64,000 nucleotides of DNA, taken from Anoxybacillus tengchongensis. GTDB lineage: Bacteria > Bacillota > Bacilli > Bacillales > Anoxybacillaceae. The stretch lies in NCBI RefSeq assembly GCF_014201585.1, contig NZ_JACHES010000008.1, forward strand, positions 1-64,000, in the 5' to 3' direction. This document shows, piece after piece, positions 56,250-64,000 of the stretch. The position numbers and the translations under genes were made by a program. The notes under the pieces were generated by a model. It made no database searches and had not been told where the DNA came from. It worked only from the letters and a program-made list of their open reading frames with translations. Each line of letters opens with the position of its first letter. Position 1 is the stretch's first letter.

Positions 56250-58160
56250 ATGGAACAAATGACGTTTCCACAGCTATTAACCGCTCGTGCGCGACAAAAA
56301 ACAAATCAAGTCGCATTGCGCGAAAAAGATTACGGCATTTGGAACGAATATACGTACGGGGATTATTACGAACAAGTGAAAGCGTTCGCATTAGGACTTG
56401 CTTCGCTCGGTTTTCAGCGCGGTGATAAGCTTGCGATCATTGGTGATAATCGACCAGAGTGGGTATTTAGTCAACTAGCGGCCCAGAGTTTAGGAGGAAT
56501 TTCAGTTGGTATTTATCAAGAATCGTTACCAAACGAACTAGCGTACATTATCGACAATTGCGATGCAAAGTTCGTTGTTGTTGAAGATCAAGAACAAGTT
56601 GATAAGGTGCTAGAAATTGAACAGCAACTATCAAAGGTACAACATATCATTTACTACGATTCACGTGGTATGCGGAACTACAAGAATGATAAACTGTTAT
56701 ACTTCCGAGATGTGCAAACGCTCGGTCGGCAATTTGAAAAAATGCATCCGACATATTTTGATGATGAAGTACAAAAAGGATGTTATGATGATATTGCCAT
56801 TTTATCATATACATCCGGAACGACAGGCAATCCAAAAGGAACAGAACTTTCTTATCGCAATTTATTTGAAATGGCAAAGAACCTCGCAAAAATCGATCCA
56901 CTTGACGAACAAGACGAATACCTTTCATTTTTGCCACTCGCTTGGATAGGCGAACAAATGATGACCATTTCAATGGCATTCCACTGCAACATAGTTGTGA
57001 ACTTCCCAGAAGAACCTTCAACAGTATTTGAAAATTTACGAGAAATTGGACCGCATGTGATGTTTTCACCACCGCGCATTTATGAAGACATTGTCTCAAA
57101 GTTTCAAGTGCGCATTCAAGATGCGAGTTGGTTGAAACGAAAAATGTATGAATGGTGTAAGCCGATTGGCGAAAAAGTAGCAGAAGCTCATTTTACGAAA
57201 AGCGATGTTTCATTTTGGACGAAATGTTTGTATAAAGTCGCTGATTATTTCGTGTTTAGTGCCATTCGAGACCATTTTGGTTTGTTGCGTTTAAAGCGCG
57301 CATATACAGGAGGTGCCCCGTTAGGTCCAGATGTATTTCGCTTTTTCCATAGCATTGGTGTGAATGTGAAAAGCATTTATGGTCAAACAGAGGTATCAGG
57401 CATTGCGATTGTTCATCGCGATGGAGACATTAAGGTGGATAGTGTTGGCATGCCAATCCCAGAAACAGAGGTGAAAATTTCTGAGCAGGGTGAAATTTTG
57501 TTAAAAAGCCCAAGTGTATGTTGTGGCTACTATAAAAATGAAAAAGCGACAAAAGAAACGATTGAGGATGGATGGCTGCATACGGGCGATGCTGGTTATT
57601 TAGATGAATCGGGTCATTTGTATGTGATCGATCGTTTAAAAGATGTCATTCGTTTGCAAACGGGTGAGATGTTTTCACCGCAATTTATTGAAAATAAATT
57701 GAAATTTAGTCCATATATTCAAGAAGCCGTTGCCATCGGACGCGATCGTCCTTACGTTGTTGCGATTATTAATATTGATATGGCGAACGTTGGGAGATGG
57801 GCCGAAAAAAATCAACTCGTTTATACGACTTATTCCGACTTGTCTGCGAAGCAAGAGGTCATTCAACTCATTCAAGAGCAAGTGAATGAAATCAATCAAA
57901 CGTTGCCGGAAAAAGCGCGTGTGAAAAAGTTCGTATTGCTCTATAAAGAGCTTGACGCAGACGATGAAGAATTAACAAGAACGAAAAAGGTACGTCGTCA
58001 ATTTATTGCCAAAAAATATGCATCGCTCATTGAAGGCATGTATTCAGAAACGGATCATATTGCCGTGGAAGGAACAATTAAATATCGTGATGGCAAAGAG
58101 CAAGTCATTAAAACGACGTTAAAAATTGTCTCGATTGATGAAGGGGAGGGAGCAGCATAA
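56250..58160 (+). CDS. Long-chain acyl-CoA synthetase, FadD15/ACSL-like
   Basis: A 636-residue AMP-forming ligase. P-loop YTSGTTGNPKGT, adenine motif YGQTEVSG and hinge DRLKDVIRLQTGE are intact. The C-terminus follows the eukaryotic-like ACSL pattern (LTRTKKVRRQFIAKKY) and not the usual PK..GK motif. It should activate a fatty or aryl acid to a CoA ester. Its place inside a transporter operon, between an ATPase and the first permease gene, whose start codon touches its stop, argues for coupled uptake and activation (vectorial acylation); this is inference. Confidence 0.87.
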   Translation: MEQMTFPQLLTARARQKTNQVALREKDYGIWNEYTYGDYYEQVKAFALGLASLGFQRGDKLAIIGDNRPEWVFSQLAAQSLGGISVGIYQESLPNELAYIIDNCDAKFVVVEDQEQVDKVLEIEQQLSKVQHIIYYDSRGMRNYKNDKLLYFRDVQTLGRQFEKMHPTYFDDEVQKGCYDDIAILSYTSGTTGNPKGTELSYRNLFEMAKNLAKIDPLDEQDEYLSFLPLAWIGEQMMTISMAFHCNIVVNFPEEPSTVFENLREIGPHVMFSPPRIYEDIVSKFQVRIQDASWLKRKMYEWCKPIGEKVAEAHFTKSDVSFWTKCLYKVADYFVFSAIRDHFGLLRLKRAYTGGAPLGPDVFRFFHSIGVNVKSIYGQTEVSGIAIVHRDGDIKVDSVGMPIPETEVKISEQGEILLKSPSVCCGYYKNEKATKETIEDGWLHTGDAGYLDESGHLYVIDRLKDVIRLQTGEMFSPQFIENKLKFSPYIQEAVAIGRDRPYVVAIINIDMANVGRWAEKNQLVYTTYSDLSAKQEVIQLIQEQVNEINQTLPEKARVKKFVLLYKELDADDEELTRTKKVRRQFIAKKYASLIEGMYSETDHIAVEGTIKYRDGKEQVIKTTLKIVSIDEGEGAA

Positions 58161-59045
58161 ATGGCTTTTTTCTTACAAATGCTTGTGACGGGTATTGTCG
58201 TTGGGAGCGTATATGCGCTCGTTGCGCTCGGTTTTGTGCTCATTTACAAATCGAGTGATGCCATTAATTTTGCCCAGGGTGAATTTTTGCTTATCGGGAC
58301 TTACGTTTGTTTAACGCTTGTTGCTAGCTATAATGTTCCGTTTATTGCTGCACTATTGCTTGCTTTAGCGTTTAGTGCGTTGCTTGGTTGGAGCGTAGAG
58401 AAAGTCGTGTTGCGTCCTTTCATTGGAAAACCGGTCATTTCTATGATTATGGCAACGATCGGATTATCGAGTGTACTTGCAGGGATTGTTCATATCATTT
58501 GGGGACATGAAACGCGCGTATATCCACCGGTCTTTTCAGAGAAACCACTGCAGTTTGGAGAGGTGATCATCGCTCCTGTATACGCATGGTCGTTTGTGAT
58601 TGTGATAATTTGGCTCGTCATTTTCACATTATTTTTCAAATATTCACGTTTCGGTATTGCGATGCGGGCGACGGCAGACGATCAACAAGCCGCTTTATCT
58701 ATGGGGATTAGCGTTAAAACGATTTTTGCGATTGCATGGGCGATTGCTGCAATCGTATCAGCAGTTGGCGGGGTGCTATTAGGTAATATTAACGGAGTCA
58801 ACTCCTCCCTTTCGCTCATCGGATTGAAAGTGTTGCCAGTTGCCATTTTAGGTGGGCTTGACAGCATCCCTGGAGCGATTATTGGCGGCATTTTAATCGG
58901 TATCATCGAAAGTATGACAGGAGGATATTTAGACCCGCTTGTCGGCGGTGGTTTGAAAGAAGTGATCCCGTTTGTCATCCTCGTCATCATTTTAATGGTT
59001 AAACCTTACGGACTATTTGGAAAGAAAGAAATCGAAAGGGTGTGA
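58161..59045 (+). CDS. LivH-type ABC permease
   Basis: 294 residues with about eight hydrophobic segments. The motif GSVYALVALGFVLIYKSSDA and NFAQGEF are characteristic of LivH. It forms half of the membrane channel with the LivM-type partner. The ATG directly follows the stop of the acyl-CoA synthetase gene (TAAATG), so translation is coupled. Confidence 0.93.
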   Translation: MAFFLQMLVTGIVVGSVYALVALGFVLIYKSSDAINFAQGEFLLIGTYVCLTLVASYNVPFIAALLLALAFSALLGWSVEKVVLRPFIGKPVISMIMATIGLSSVLAGIVHIIWGHETRVYPPVFSEKPLQFGEVIIAPVYAWSFVIVIIWLVIFTLFFKYSRFGIAMRATADDQQAALSMGISVKTIFAIAWAIAAIVSAVGGVLLGNINGVNSSLSLIGLKVLPVAILGGLDSIPGAIIGGILIGIIESMTGGYLDPLVGGGLKEVIPFVILVIILMVKPYGLFGKKEIERV

Positions 59046-59048
59046 GAA

Positions 59049-60119
59049 ATGGTGCGAAATCCGTTTGTAATGCAATGTGGGGAATTTCATGTTGATTATA
59101 AGCAAGATATGGCGATTTGGAAAATTGCTCGCGTTCGTTGGCGTATTTTTGCTGTTGTAGCATTATTTGCGCTTTTTCCTATGGTTGCGACAGACTATGT
59201 AGTCGGTTTGGCCACATTATGTGGTATTGCAGCTATCGGAGCAATCGGATTGAATATTTTGACAGGATTTACTGGTCAAATTTCAATAGGGGTTGGCGCA
59301 TTTTTAGGAGTGGGTGGATATACGTCAGCCATTTTGACGACCAAGTTAGGTTTTAGCTTTTGGATTGCCTTCCCGCTTGCTGGACTCATCACAGCGCTTG
59401 TCGGTGCTTTGTTTGGGATCCCATCATTGCGCTTAAAAGGGTTATATTTAGCTATTGCTACGTTAGCAGCGCAAGTGATTATTTTGTTTGTCATTTCACG
59501 TTGGGATTCGTTAACAGGTGGTACAGCAGGGCTCGTATTAAGCCGTCCGCAAATCGGTTCGTTTACGTTTATGAGTGAAACGAGCTATTACTACTTAATG
59601 TTTGTTGTTTTACTCATCACTATTGTTTTTTCACTTAATTTATTTCGTACCCGTGTCGGACGCGCATTCATTGCAGTACGAGACCGCGATATTGCAGCGG
59701 AAGTGATGGGCATTGATTTGTTTAAATATAAAGTGCTCGCCTTTTTCGTTAGCTCGTTTTTTGTTGGTATTGCTGGAGCGCTTCTTGGACATTACACGAT
59801 GATTGTAAGTCCTGAATTGTACAGTATCTCTGTTTCAATTGAATACTTGGCGATGATTTTAGTCGGTGGTTTAGGAAGTGTGTTTGGATCGTTGTATGGA
59901 GCAGTGTTTATTACGCTTATGCCCGTTGTTTTACGAAGTGTTGTTGATTTATTAAGCGGTACGTTTCCTGGATTAGAAGGCGTACTTGTCGGTATGAAAG
60001 AGGTTGTCTTCGGAGTTGTGATCATTTTATTTCTCGTGTATGAGCCAGATGGATTAAATAAAATTTGGTTAAATATAAAAAATTATTTCCGTCTCTGGCC
60101 ATTTTCTTATACGAAGTAA
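59049..60119 (+). CDS. LivM-type ABC permease
   Basis: 356 residues with about ten hydrophobic segments. Conserved LivM blocks include GLNILTGFTGQISIGVGAFLG, here split as GLNILTGFTGQ and ISIGVGAF, and the coupling loop FIAVRDRDIAAEVMGID. It has an N-terminal extension of about 20 residues before the first helix; internal ATGs could be the real start. It lies three bases after the LivH-type gene. Confidence 0.92.
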   Translation: MVRNPFVMQCGEFHVDYKQDMAIWKIARVRWRIFAVVALFALFPMVATDYVVGLATLCGIAAIGAIGLNILTGFTGQISIGVGAFLGVGGYTSAILTTKLGFSFWIAFPLAGLITALVGALFGIPSLRLKGLYLAIATLAAQVIILFVISRWDSLTGGTAGLVLSRPQIGSFTFMSETSYYYLMFVVLLITIVFSLNLFRTRVGRAFIAVRDRDIAAEVMGIDLFKYKVLAFFVSSFFVGIAGALLGHYTMIVSPELYSISVSIEYLAMILVGGLGSVFGSLYGAVFITLMPVVLRSVVDLLSGTFPGLEGVLVGMKEVVFGVVIILFLVYEPDGLNKIWLNIKNYFRLWPFSYTK

Positions 60120-60123
60120 TATG

Positions 60124-60140
60124 AAGCGGAATATCCGCTT
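60124..60140 (+). other. Small hairpin before the binding-protein gene
   Basis: AAGCGGA / TCCGCTT with a three-base loop, directly after the LivM stop. No T-run, so it is probably not a full terminator. Confidence 0.5.
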
Positions 60141-60174
60141 TATATACAATAAAAAACATAAGGGGGATGAAAGA

Positions 60175-61374
60175 ATGAAGAAAAAAGGAGCGCTACTTGC
60201 TACGTTGCTTCTTGGAGCAAGCATGTTGTTCGGGTGTTCAGGAGGTGACAAAACAGCAACAGAACCAGCAAAAGAGACAGGAAAAGAGCAAGGAACAATT
60301 AAAATTGGTGCATTGTTTGATATTACAGGGGCAACAGGAGATGTTGGTACACCGTATGCAGAAGGGGAAAAAGCGTATATTGAATACGTTAATTCGAAAG
60401 GTGGGGTAAACGGTTATAAAATTGAGCTTGTTGGTCAAGATTACGCATACAAAATTCCGGAAGCGCAAAAGTTGTATCAAAAGTACAAATCAAGTGATAA
60501 AGTATCCGCTATTTTAGGATGGGGAACAGCCGATACTGAAGCGTTGCGTCAACAAGTTGCAACAGATAAACTACCATTTTTCTCAGCTTCTTATTCAGAA
60601 AATTTAAAAAATATAAAAGAAAGTCCATATAACTTTTTAACAGCTGCATCGTATTCTGATCAAGCGCGGTCGGTGCTTCGTTGGATTAAAGAAAATCATA
60701 CAGGGGGCACGCCAAAAGTCGCTCTTATTTACAATGACACGGCATTTGGAAAATCGCCAATTCAAGATGCAAAAGATTTTGCGAAAGAAATTGGCGTAGA
60801 GATTGTAGACGAACAAATTGTTGATTTAAAAGCGCTTGATGCGACGTCACAGCTCCTTAATATGAAGAAAAAAGCACCTGATTATGCGATCATTCAACAA
60901 ACTTGGGGCGCGACAGCAACCATTTTAAAAGATGCAAAAAAACTAGGCATTGAAACGCAATTTATTGGTTTAAACTGGACAACGGGTGAAGGATTACTTC
61001 CGATTGCTGGAGATGCGGCAGAAGGATTTATTGGTGTTGTCACGCATGCGTTTCCATATGAAGATTTACCAGGTATGGCTGAAGTAAAAGAGTATTTAAC
61101 AAGCAAAGGAGAGAAATTAGAGGATAAAAACCAAAAGTTTATTCAAGGATGGGTGACAGCGAAAATCCTAGTAGAAGGAATCAAGCAAGCAGATGATCCA
61201 ACGAGTGGCGAAGGCATTCGTCAAGGCTTAGAAAAATTAAAAGATCTTGATTTAGGAGGATTAGCTGCACCTGTTACGTTTACAGCTGACAACCATGCTG
61301 GAACAAATCAAATTCGTCTAGCAAAAGTAGAAAACGGACAGTTTAAAGTGTTTACGGACTACTTCGGATATTAA
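60175..61374 (+). CDS. LivJ-type substrate-binding lipoprotein
   Basis: 399 residues. A lipoprotein signal peptide ends in the lipobox LFGC with lipidated Cys21, followed by a Ser/Thr/Glu/Lys-rich linker. The mature part is a type I periplasmic-binding fold (Peripla_BP_6) with IKIGALFDITGATGDVGTPY. It captures the substrate outside the membrane. The ligand is unknown; related proteins bind amino acids, amides or aromatic acids. ATG 60175 follows AAGGGGGATG. Short hairpins flank the gene (60124-60140 and 61382-61413). Confidence 0.92.
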   Translation: MKKKGALLATLLLGASMLFGCSGGDKTATEPAKETGKEQGTIKIGALFDITGATGDVGTPYAEGEKAYIEYVNSKGGVNGYKIELVGQDYAYKIPEAQKLYQKYKSSDKVSAILGWGTADTEALRQQVATDKLPFFSASYSENLKNIKESPYNFLTAASYSDQARSVLRWIKENHTGGTPKVALIYNDTAFGKSPIQDAKDFAKEIGVEIVDEQIVDLKALDATSQLLNMKKKAPDYAIIQQTWGATATILKDAKKLGIETQFIGLNWTTGEGLLPIAGDAAEGFIGVVTHAFPYEDLPGMAEVKEYLTSKGEKLEDKNQKFIQGWVTAKILVEGIKQADDPTSGEGIRQGLEKLKDLDLGGLAAPVTFTADNHAGTNQIRLAKVENGQFKVFTDYFGY

Positions 61375-61381
61375 AGTGAAT

Positions 61382-61413
61382 GAAAGGGTGTTTTCAACAG
61401 GAAGCACCCTTTC
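61382..61413 (+). other. Intercistronic hairpin after the binding-protein gene
   Basis: GAAAGGGTG (61382-61390) and CACCCTTTC (61405-61413), nine perfect pairs and a 14-base loop, without a T-run. It may protect the binding-protein mRNA end or act as a partial terminator. Confidence 0.55.
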
Positions 61414-61435
61414 GCTTTCAGAAAGGGGGAAAACG

Positions 61436-62224
61436 ATGCTTACGTTAAATAATGTGGAAGTGATGTATAATCGCGTCATTCTCGTGCTTAAAGGGATGTC
61501 GATGGTCATTCCGGAAGGGAAAATTGTCGCTTTGCTTGGCAGCAATGGGGCAGGAAAAACGACAACATTAAAGGCGATTTCAGGATTGTTAAGAAGCGAA
61601 GATGGGGAAGTGACGGACGGATACATTGAACTATATGGCGAACGAATCGAGGGAAAAGACGCAGAAGAAATTGTGAAAAAAGGTATTTTTCAATGTATGG
61701 AAGGAAGACGAGTGTTTGAGCATTTGACGGTAGAAGAAAATTTAATTGTCGGTGCCCATACGCGAAAAGATCGTCATAACATAAAAGCGGATTTACAAAA
61801 AGTGTATCATTACTTTCCGAAACTTCATATGTTGCGCCATCGGCAAGCTGGATACTTATCGGGCGGAGAACAACAAATGTTAGCGATCGGTCGTGGGATG
61901 ATGGCAAAGCCGAAAATTTTATTGCTTGATGAGCCATCGCTGGGGATTGCTCCGCTACTTGTAAAAGAAATTTTTTCAATCATTAAAAAGATTAACGAAG
62001 AAGAAGGAACGACCATTCTTGTCGTTGAACAAAATGCGAATATCGCCTTGTCGATTGCCCATTATGGATACATTATGGAAAATGGTCGCATTGTAATGGA
62101 TGGTCCGGTTGAGAGACTACTTGAAAATGAAGATGTAAAAGAATTTTACCTTGGCATGAGCGAGAAAGGGCGTAAAAATTATCGCGAAGTAAAGTCGTAT
62201 AAACGGAGAAAGCGGTGGTTGTAA
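61436..62224 (+). CDS. LivF-type ABC transporter ATPase
   Basis: 262 residues. Walker A GSNGAGKTTT, signature LSGGEQQMLAIGRGMM and Walker B LLLDEPSLGI are intact. CMEGRRVFEHLTVEENL is the LivF-type segment. It pairs with the LivG-type ATPase encoded at the start of the cluster. The C-terminus has an unusual basic tail (YREVKSYKRRKRWL). ATG 61436 follows AAAGGGGGAAA. Its stop shares one base with the next start (TAATG). Confidence 0.92.
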   Translation: MLTLNNVEVMYNRVILVLKGMSMVIPEGKIVALLGSNGAGKTTTLKAISGLLRSEDGEVTDGYIELYGERIEGKDAEEIVKKGIFQCMEGRRVFEHLTVEENLIVGAHTRKDRHNIKADLQKVYHYFPKLHMLRHRQAGYLSGGEQQMLAIGRGMMAKPKILLLDEPSLGIAPLLVKEIFSIIKKINEEEGTTILVVEQNANIALSIAHYGYIMENGRIVMDGPVERLLENEDVKEFYLGMSEKGRKNYREVKSYKRRKRWL

Positions 62225-63354
62225 TGGAAGGGTGGAAATCGTTCTTGATTGACGCATACGAACAGTCGCCAGCATTACGCGAGCGGTTAGACGCTGAAAA
62301 TATCAATCCGTATGAATTGACAACGGTTGAACAGCTTAGTCGTATCCCTGTATTGAAAAAAGAACAACTACCTTTTTTGCAAAAACATGAGTTGCCCTTT
62401 GGAAAGATGATTACAACAAAAACAAATGAACTTGCGCGCATATTTATGTCCCCTGGTCCGATTTATGACCCACAAGGAGACGACCAAGATGAATGGGGAT
62501 TTTCAGAAGCGCTTCAAGCGGCCGGTTTTACGAAAGATGATATCGTTCAAAATACGTTCTCATACCATTTATCACCAGCGGGTTTTATGTTTGATAGCGC
62601 CCTTCGCCAGATTGGAGCAACTGTCGTTCCAGCCGGTCCGGGCAATCGCGAATTACAAGTGCAACTTATGAATGATTTACAAGTTACAGGGTATGTTGGT
62701 ACGCCAAGTTTTCTACATTTATTGTTGCAATATGCGGATGAAAAAAGGATACATGTAGCGGTGAAGAAGGCGTTTTTTACCGCAGAAAAACTAACAGAAA
62801 GTATGCGTGAACAGTTTGAGCAAAGAGGTATTCGTGTTTTTGAAGGATACGGAACAGCTGATTGCGGTTGTATTGCATTTGAGGATCGGAAAGGCCCGGG
62901 CTTAAAAATTAGTTCACGTGCGATCGTTCAACTGTGCGATCCGATAACGGGAGATTCGCTCGATGAAGAAGGGGAAATTGTTGTTACGATATTGGATCGC
63001 ACGTATCCGCTTGTTCGGTTTGGCACAGGGGATGTTTCACGTTGGGTAGAAGGTTATAAAGGTGAGCGCATCATCGGTGTGCTTGGACGTGTCGGTACGA
63101 GTGTAAAAGTAAAAGGGATGTTTGTTCATGAACAACAGTTAAAGCAAGTGATGGCTGAAGTAGGTTGCCCAATATTTCAAGCGGTTGTGACGAAGGAAAA
63201 TGATCGTGATCAATTAACGATTTACATCGAAAAAGAACTTGATGAAGAAGCGAAACAAAAAATTAACAACGTGATTCGTGTAACGCCAACATTCGTTTGC
63301 GTACATCGTGTAAACGAAGAGGAACGGTGTCTTGTTGATCGAAGAAAATGGTAA
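62224..63354 (+). CDS. Phenylacetate-CoA-ligase-like protein without standard P-loop
   Basis: 376 residues related to PaaK-type AMP-forming ligases. Recognisable parts are LSRIPVLKKEQLP near the start, FEGYGTADCGCIAFE at the adenine motif, VRFGTGDVSRW with the ribose-binding Asp, and GRVGTSVKVKGMFVHEQQL at the hinge. The usual SSGTTGKP phosphate loop is missing; MSPGPIYDPQGDD lies in its place. It is shorter than PaaK (about 430-440 residues). It may be a divergent ligase or a binding protein. The ATG at 62224 is coupled to LivF by TAATG. Substrate unknown. Confidence 0.75.
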   Translation: MEGWKSFLIDAYEQSPALRERLDAENINPYELTTVEQLSRIPVLKKEQLPFLQKHELPFGKMITTKTNELARIFMSPGPIYDPQGDDQDEWGFSEALQAAGFTKDDIVQNTFSYHLSPAGFMFDSALRQIGATVVPAGPGNRELQVQLMNDLQVTGYVGTPSFLHLLLQYADEKRIHVAVKKAFFTAEKLTESMREQFEQRGIRVFEGYGTADCGCIAFEDRKGPGLKISSRAIVQLCDPITGDSLDEEGEIVVTILDRTYPLVRFGTGDVSRWVEGYKGERIIGVLGRVGTSVKVKGMFVHEQQLKQVMAEVGCPIFQAVVTKENDRDQLTIYIEKELDEEAKQKINNVIRVTPTFVCVHRVNEEERCLVDRRKW

Positions 63355-63377
63355 AAAGAGGCGTTACGCCTCTTTTT
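63353..63377. terminator. Bidirectional terminator at end of cluster
   Basis: AAAAAGAGGCG / CGCCTCTTTTT with a three-base loop. It ends the ligase cluster and the convergent NAD kinase gene. Confidence 0.92.
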
Positions 63378-64000
63378 ACAAAAATGTTCGTTTTACTTTT
63401 TCCCAAAATGAGTTATCTTTTAGTTTGACGGTTTTAATGACTTTTCCGCTTAATGAAATATCAATTTTTTCGACATGTTGAATGCTTAATGCTTCATTAT
63501 CCATACCGATAATCGGATAATCGTTTCCGTCTTGTACTACTTTCAATGTAAGTTTGCGATTTCCGCTTAAAATAAATGATGAGCCGAGGGTACGATAACG
63601 ATTATTGTTTAATGACGCTAATTCGCTTACTTGAAAACAAGGGAGCATAGGATCAACGACTGCGCCATTGACTGATTTATTGTAGGCGGTACTTCCTGTA
63701 GGTGTAGCAATAATCATTCCATCACCACGGAATGTTTCGAAATGCAAGTTATCAATAAACACGTCCATGACAAACGTTTTAATAACACTTGAACGAATCG
63801 AGCATTCATTCAAACAATAAAATGATGTCGAGTCATTGACTGTGACATAAATCGTTGGATATTTCCGCACTTCAATTTGTTCCGTTGTCATCGCTTCAAT
63901 CATTTTTTTCGTATCATGAATATGAAAATCACAATACATACTTAATGAACCTGACGTTGAAATACCCGCATATAAGCAATCGTCACGAAAGCCTGTTTTT
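63376..64000 (-). CDS. nadK: NAD kinase (5' part beyond the window)
   Basis: NAD kinase phosphorylates NAD to NADP. The frame stays open to the right edge, so the gene is longer than its first ATG in the window (63939) suggests: the codons upstream read GFRDDCLYAGISTSG, typical internal sequence. Visible motifs are LNECSIRSS, GDGMIIATPTGSTAY and the late PIIGMDNEALS. At least 207 residues are seen; the N-terminal GGDGT motif is outside. It is the second NAD kinase type of bacilli (B. subtilis YtdI/NadF), by position. Confidence 0.9.
   Translation of the reverse strand, partial: KTGFRDDCLYAGISTSGSLSMYCDFHIHDTKKMIEAMTTEQIEVRKYPTIYVTVNDSTSFYCLNECSIRSSVIKTFVMDVFIDNLHFETFRGDGMIIATPTGSTAYNKSVNGAVVDPMLPCFQVSELASLNNNRYRTLGSSFILSGNRKLTLKVVQDGNDYPIIGMDNEALSIQHVEKIDISLSGKVIKTVKLKDNSFWEKVKRTFL

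Noticed and set aside
56647-57099. 150-codon minus-strand frame inside the acyl-CoA synthetase gene
   Set aside because: Shadow of a gene with complete ANL motifs; no ribosome binding site.
61506-61979. 157-codon minus-strand frame inside the LivF-type gene
   Set aside because: Antisense to Walker A and signature motifs of a clear ABC ATPase.
1-64000. CRISPR arrays, insertion sequences, prophage, tRNA or rRNA genes
   Set aside because: No regularly spaced repeats, transposase or integrase frames, terminal repeats, or tRNA/rRNA-like segments were recognised on reading both strands.

Overview
The window is low-GC Firmicute DNA from a spore-forming member of the Bacillaceae. The evidence is Gram-positive T-box leaders, strong AGGAGG-type ribosome binding sites with frequent GTG/TTG starts, CcpA operator sites, an alpha/beta small acid-soluble spore protein, EzrA, SftA, YtxGHJ and AcuABC. 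Gene order closely follows the Bacillus subtilis leuS-to-ytdI region. The gene content and a cytoplasmic-type pullulanase suggest the thermophilic Anoxybacillus/Geobacillus branch; that placement is inference. No rRNA, tRNA, insertion sequence, prophage or CRISPR array was seen.

Layout. 1-436: a cre-like site at the left edge and the leucine T-box. 0.4-12 kb: leuS, a rhodanese, a flavoprotein (ytfP), the lipid II flippase family gene ytgP, a proline/glycine-repeat small protein, a 16S pseudouridine synthase, a small HTH regulator, dipeptidase pepV, an MFS transporter, RNA cyclic phosphodiesterase thpR and an LrgA/LrgB pair. 12-19 kb: a conserved unknown protein, an EAL phosphodiesterase, pullulanase, a kinase-like protein, ytzH, trmB, the lactonase-like ytnP and a PepSY protein. 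19-25 kb: a tightly packed + strand run (M42 aminopeptidase, DUF84 NTPase, ytpP, ytpQ, ytpR) followed by sftA. 25-34 kb: nicotinate phosphoribosyltransferase, murC, the ytxGHJ operon, an M29 aminopeptidase, an unusual FtsA-like protein with a repeat tail, aroA and ccpA.

34-44 kb: the acuABC operon diverges from acsA, which gives acetyl-CoA synthetase with its acetyltransferase and deacetylase next to the catabolite regulator ccpA. A class A penicillin-binding protein, tyrS with a tyrosine T-box, and rpsD with a structured leader follow. 44-55 kb: a GAF-GGDEF diguanylate cyclase (dgcP), a GAF methionine sulfoxide reductase, hisJ, ezrA, brnQ, the nifZ-thiI tRNA thiolation pair, a spore SASP and the acyl-CoA synthetase ytcI.

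55-63.4 kb: the most interesting region, a seven-gene operon-like cluster. It is a complete Liv-type ABC transporter (two ATPases, two permeases, one lipoprotein) interleaved with a long-chain acyl-CoA synthetase and a phenylacetate-CoA-ligase-like protein that lacks the usual P-loop. An exact cre match lies upstream. The cluster sits between ytcI and the NAD kinase gene, which I recall as neighbours in B. subtilis, so it looks like an accessory insertion in a core backbone. It is the best candidate for an uncharacterised uptake-and-activation system for a carboxylic acid. The NAD kinase gene runs off the right edge.
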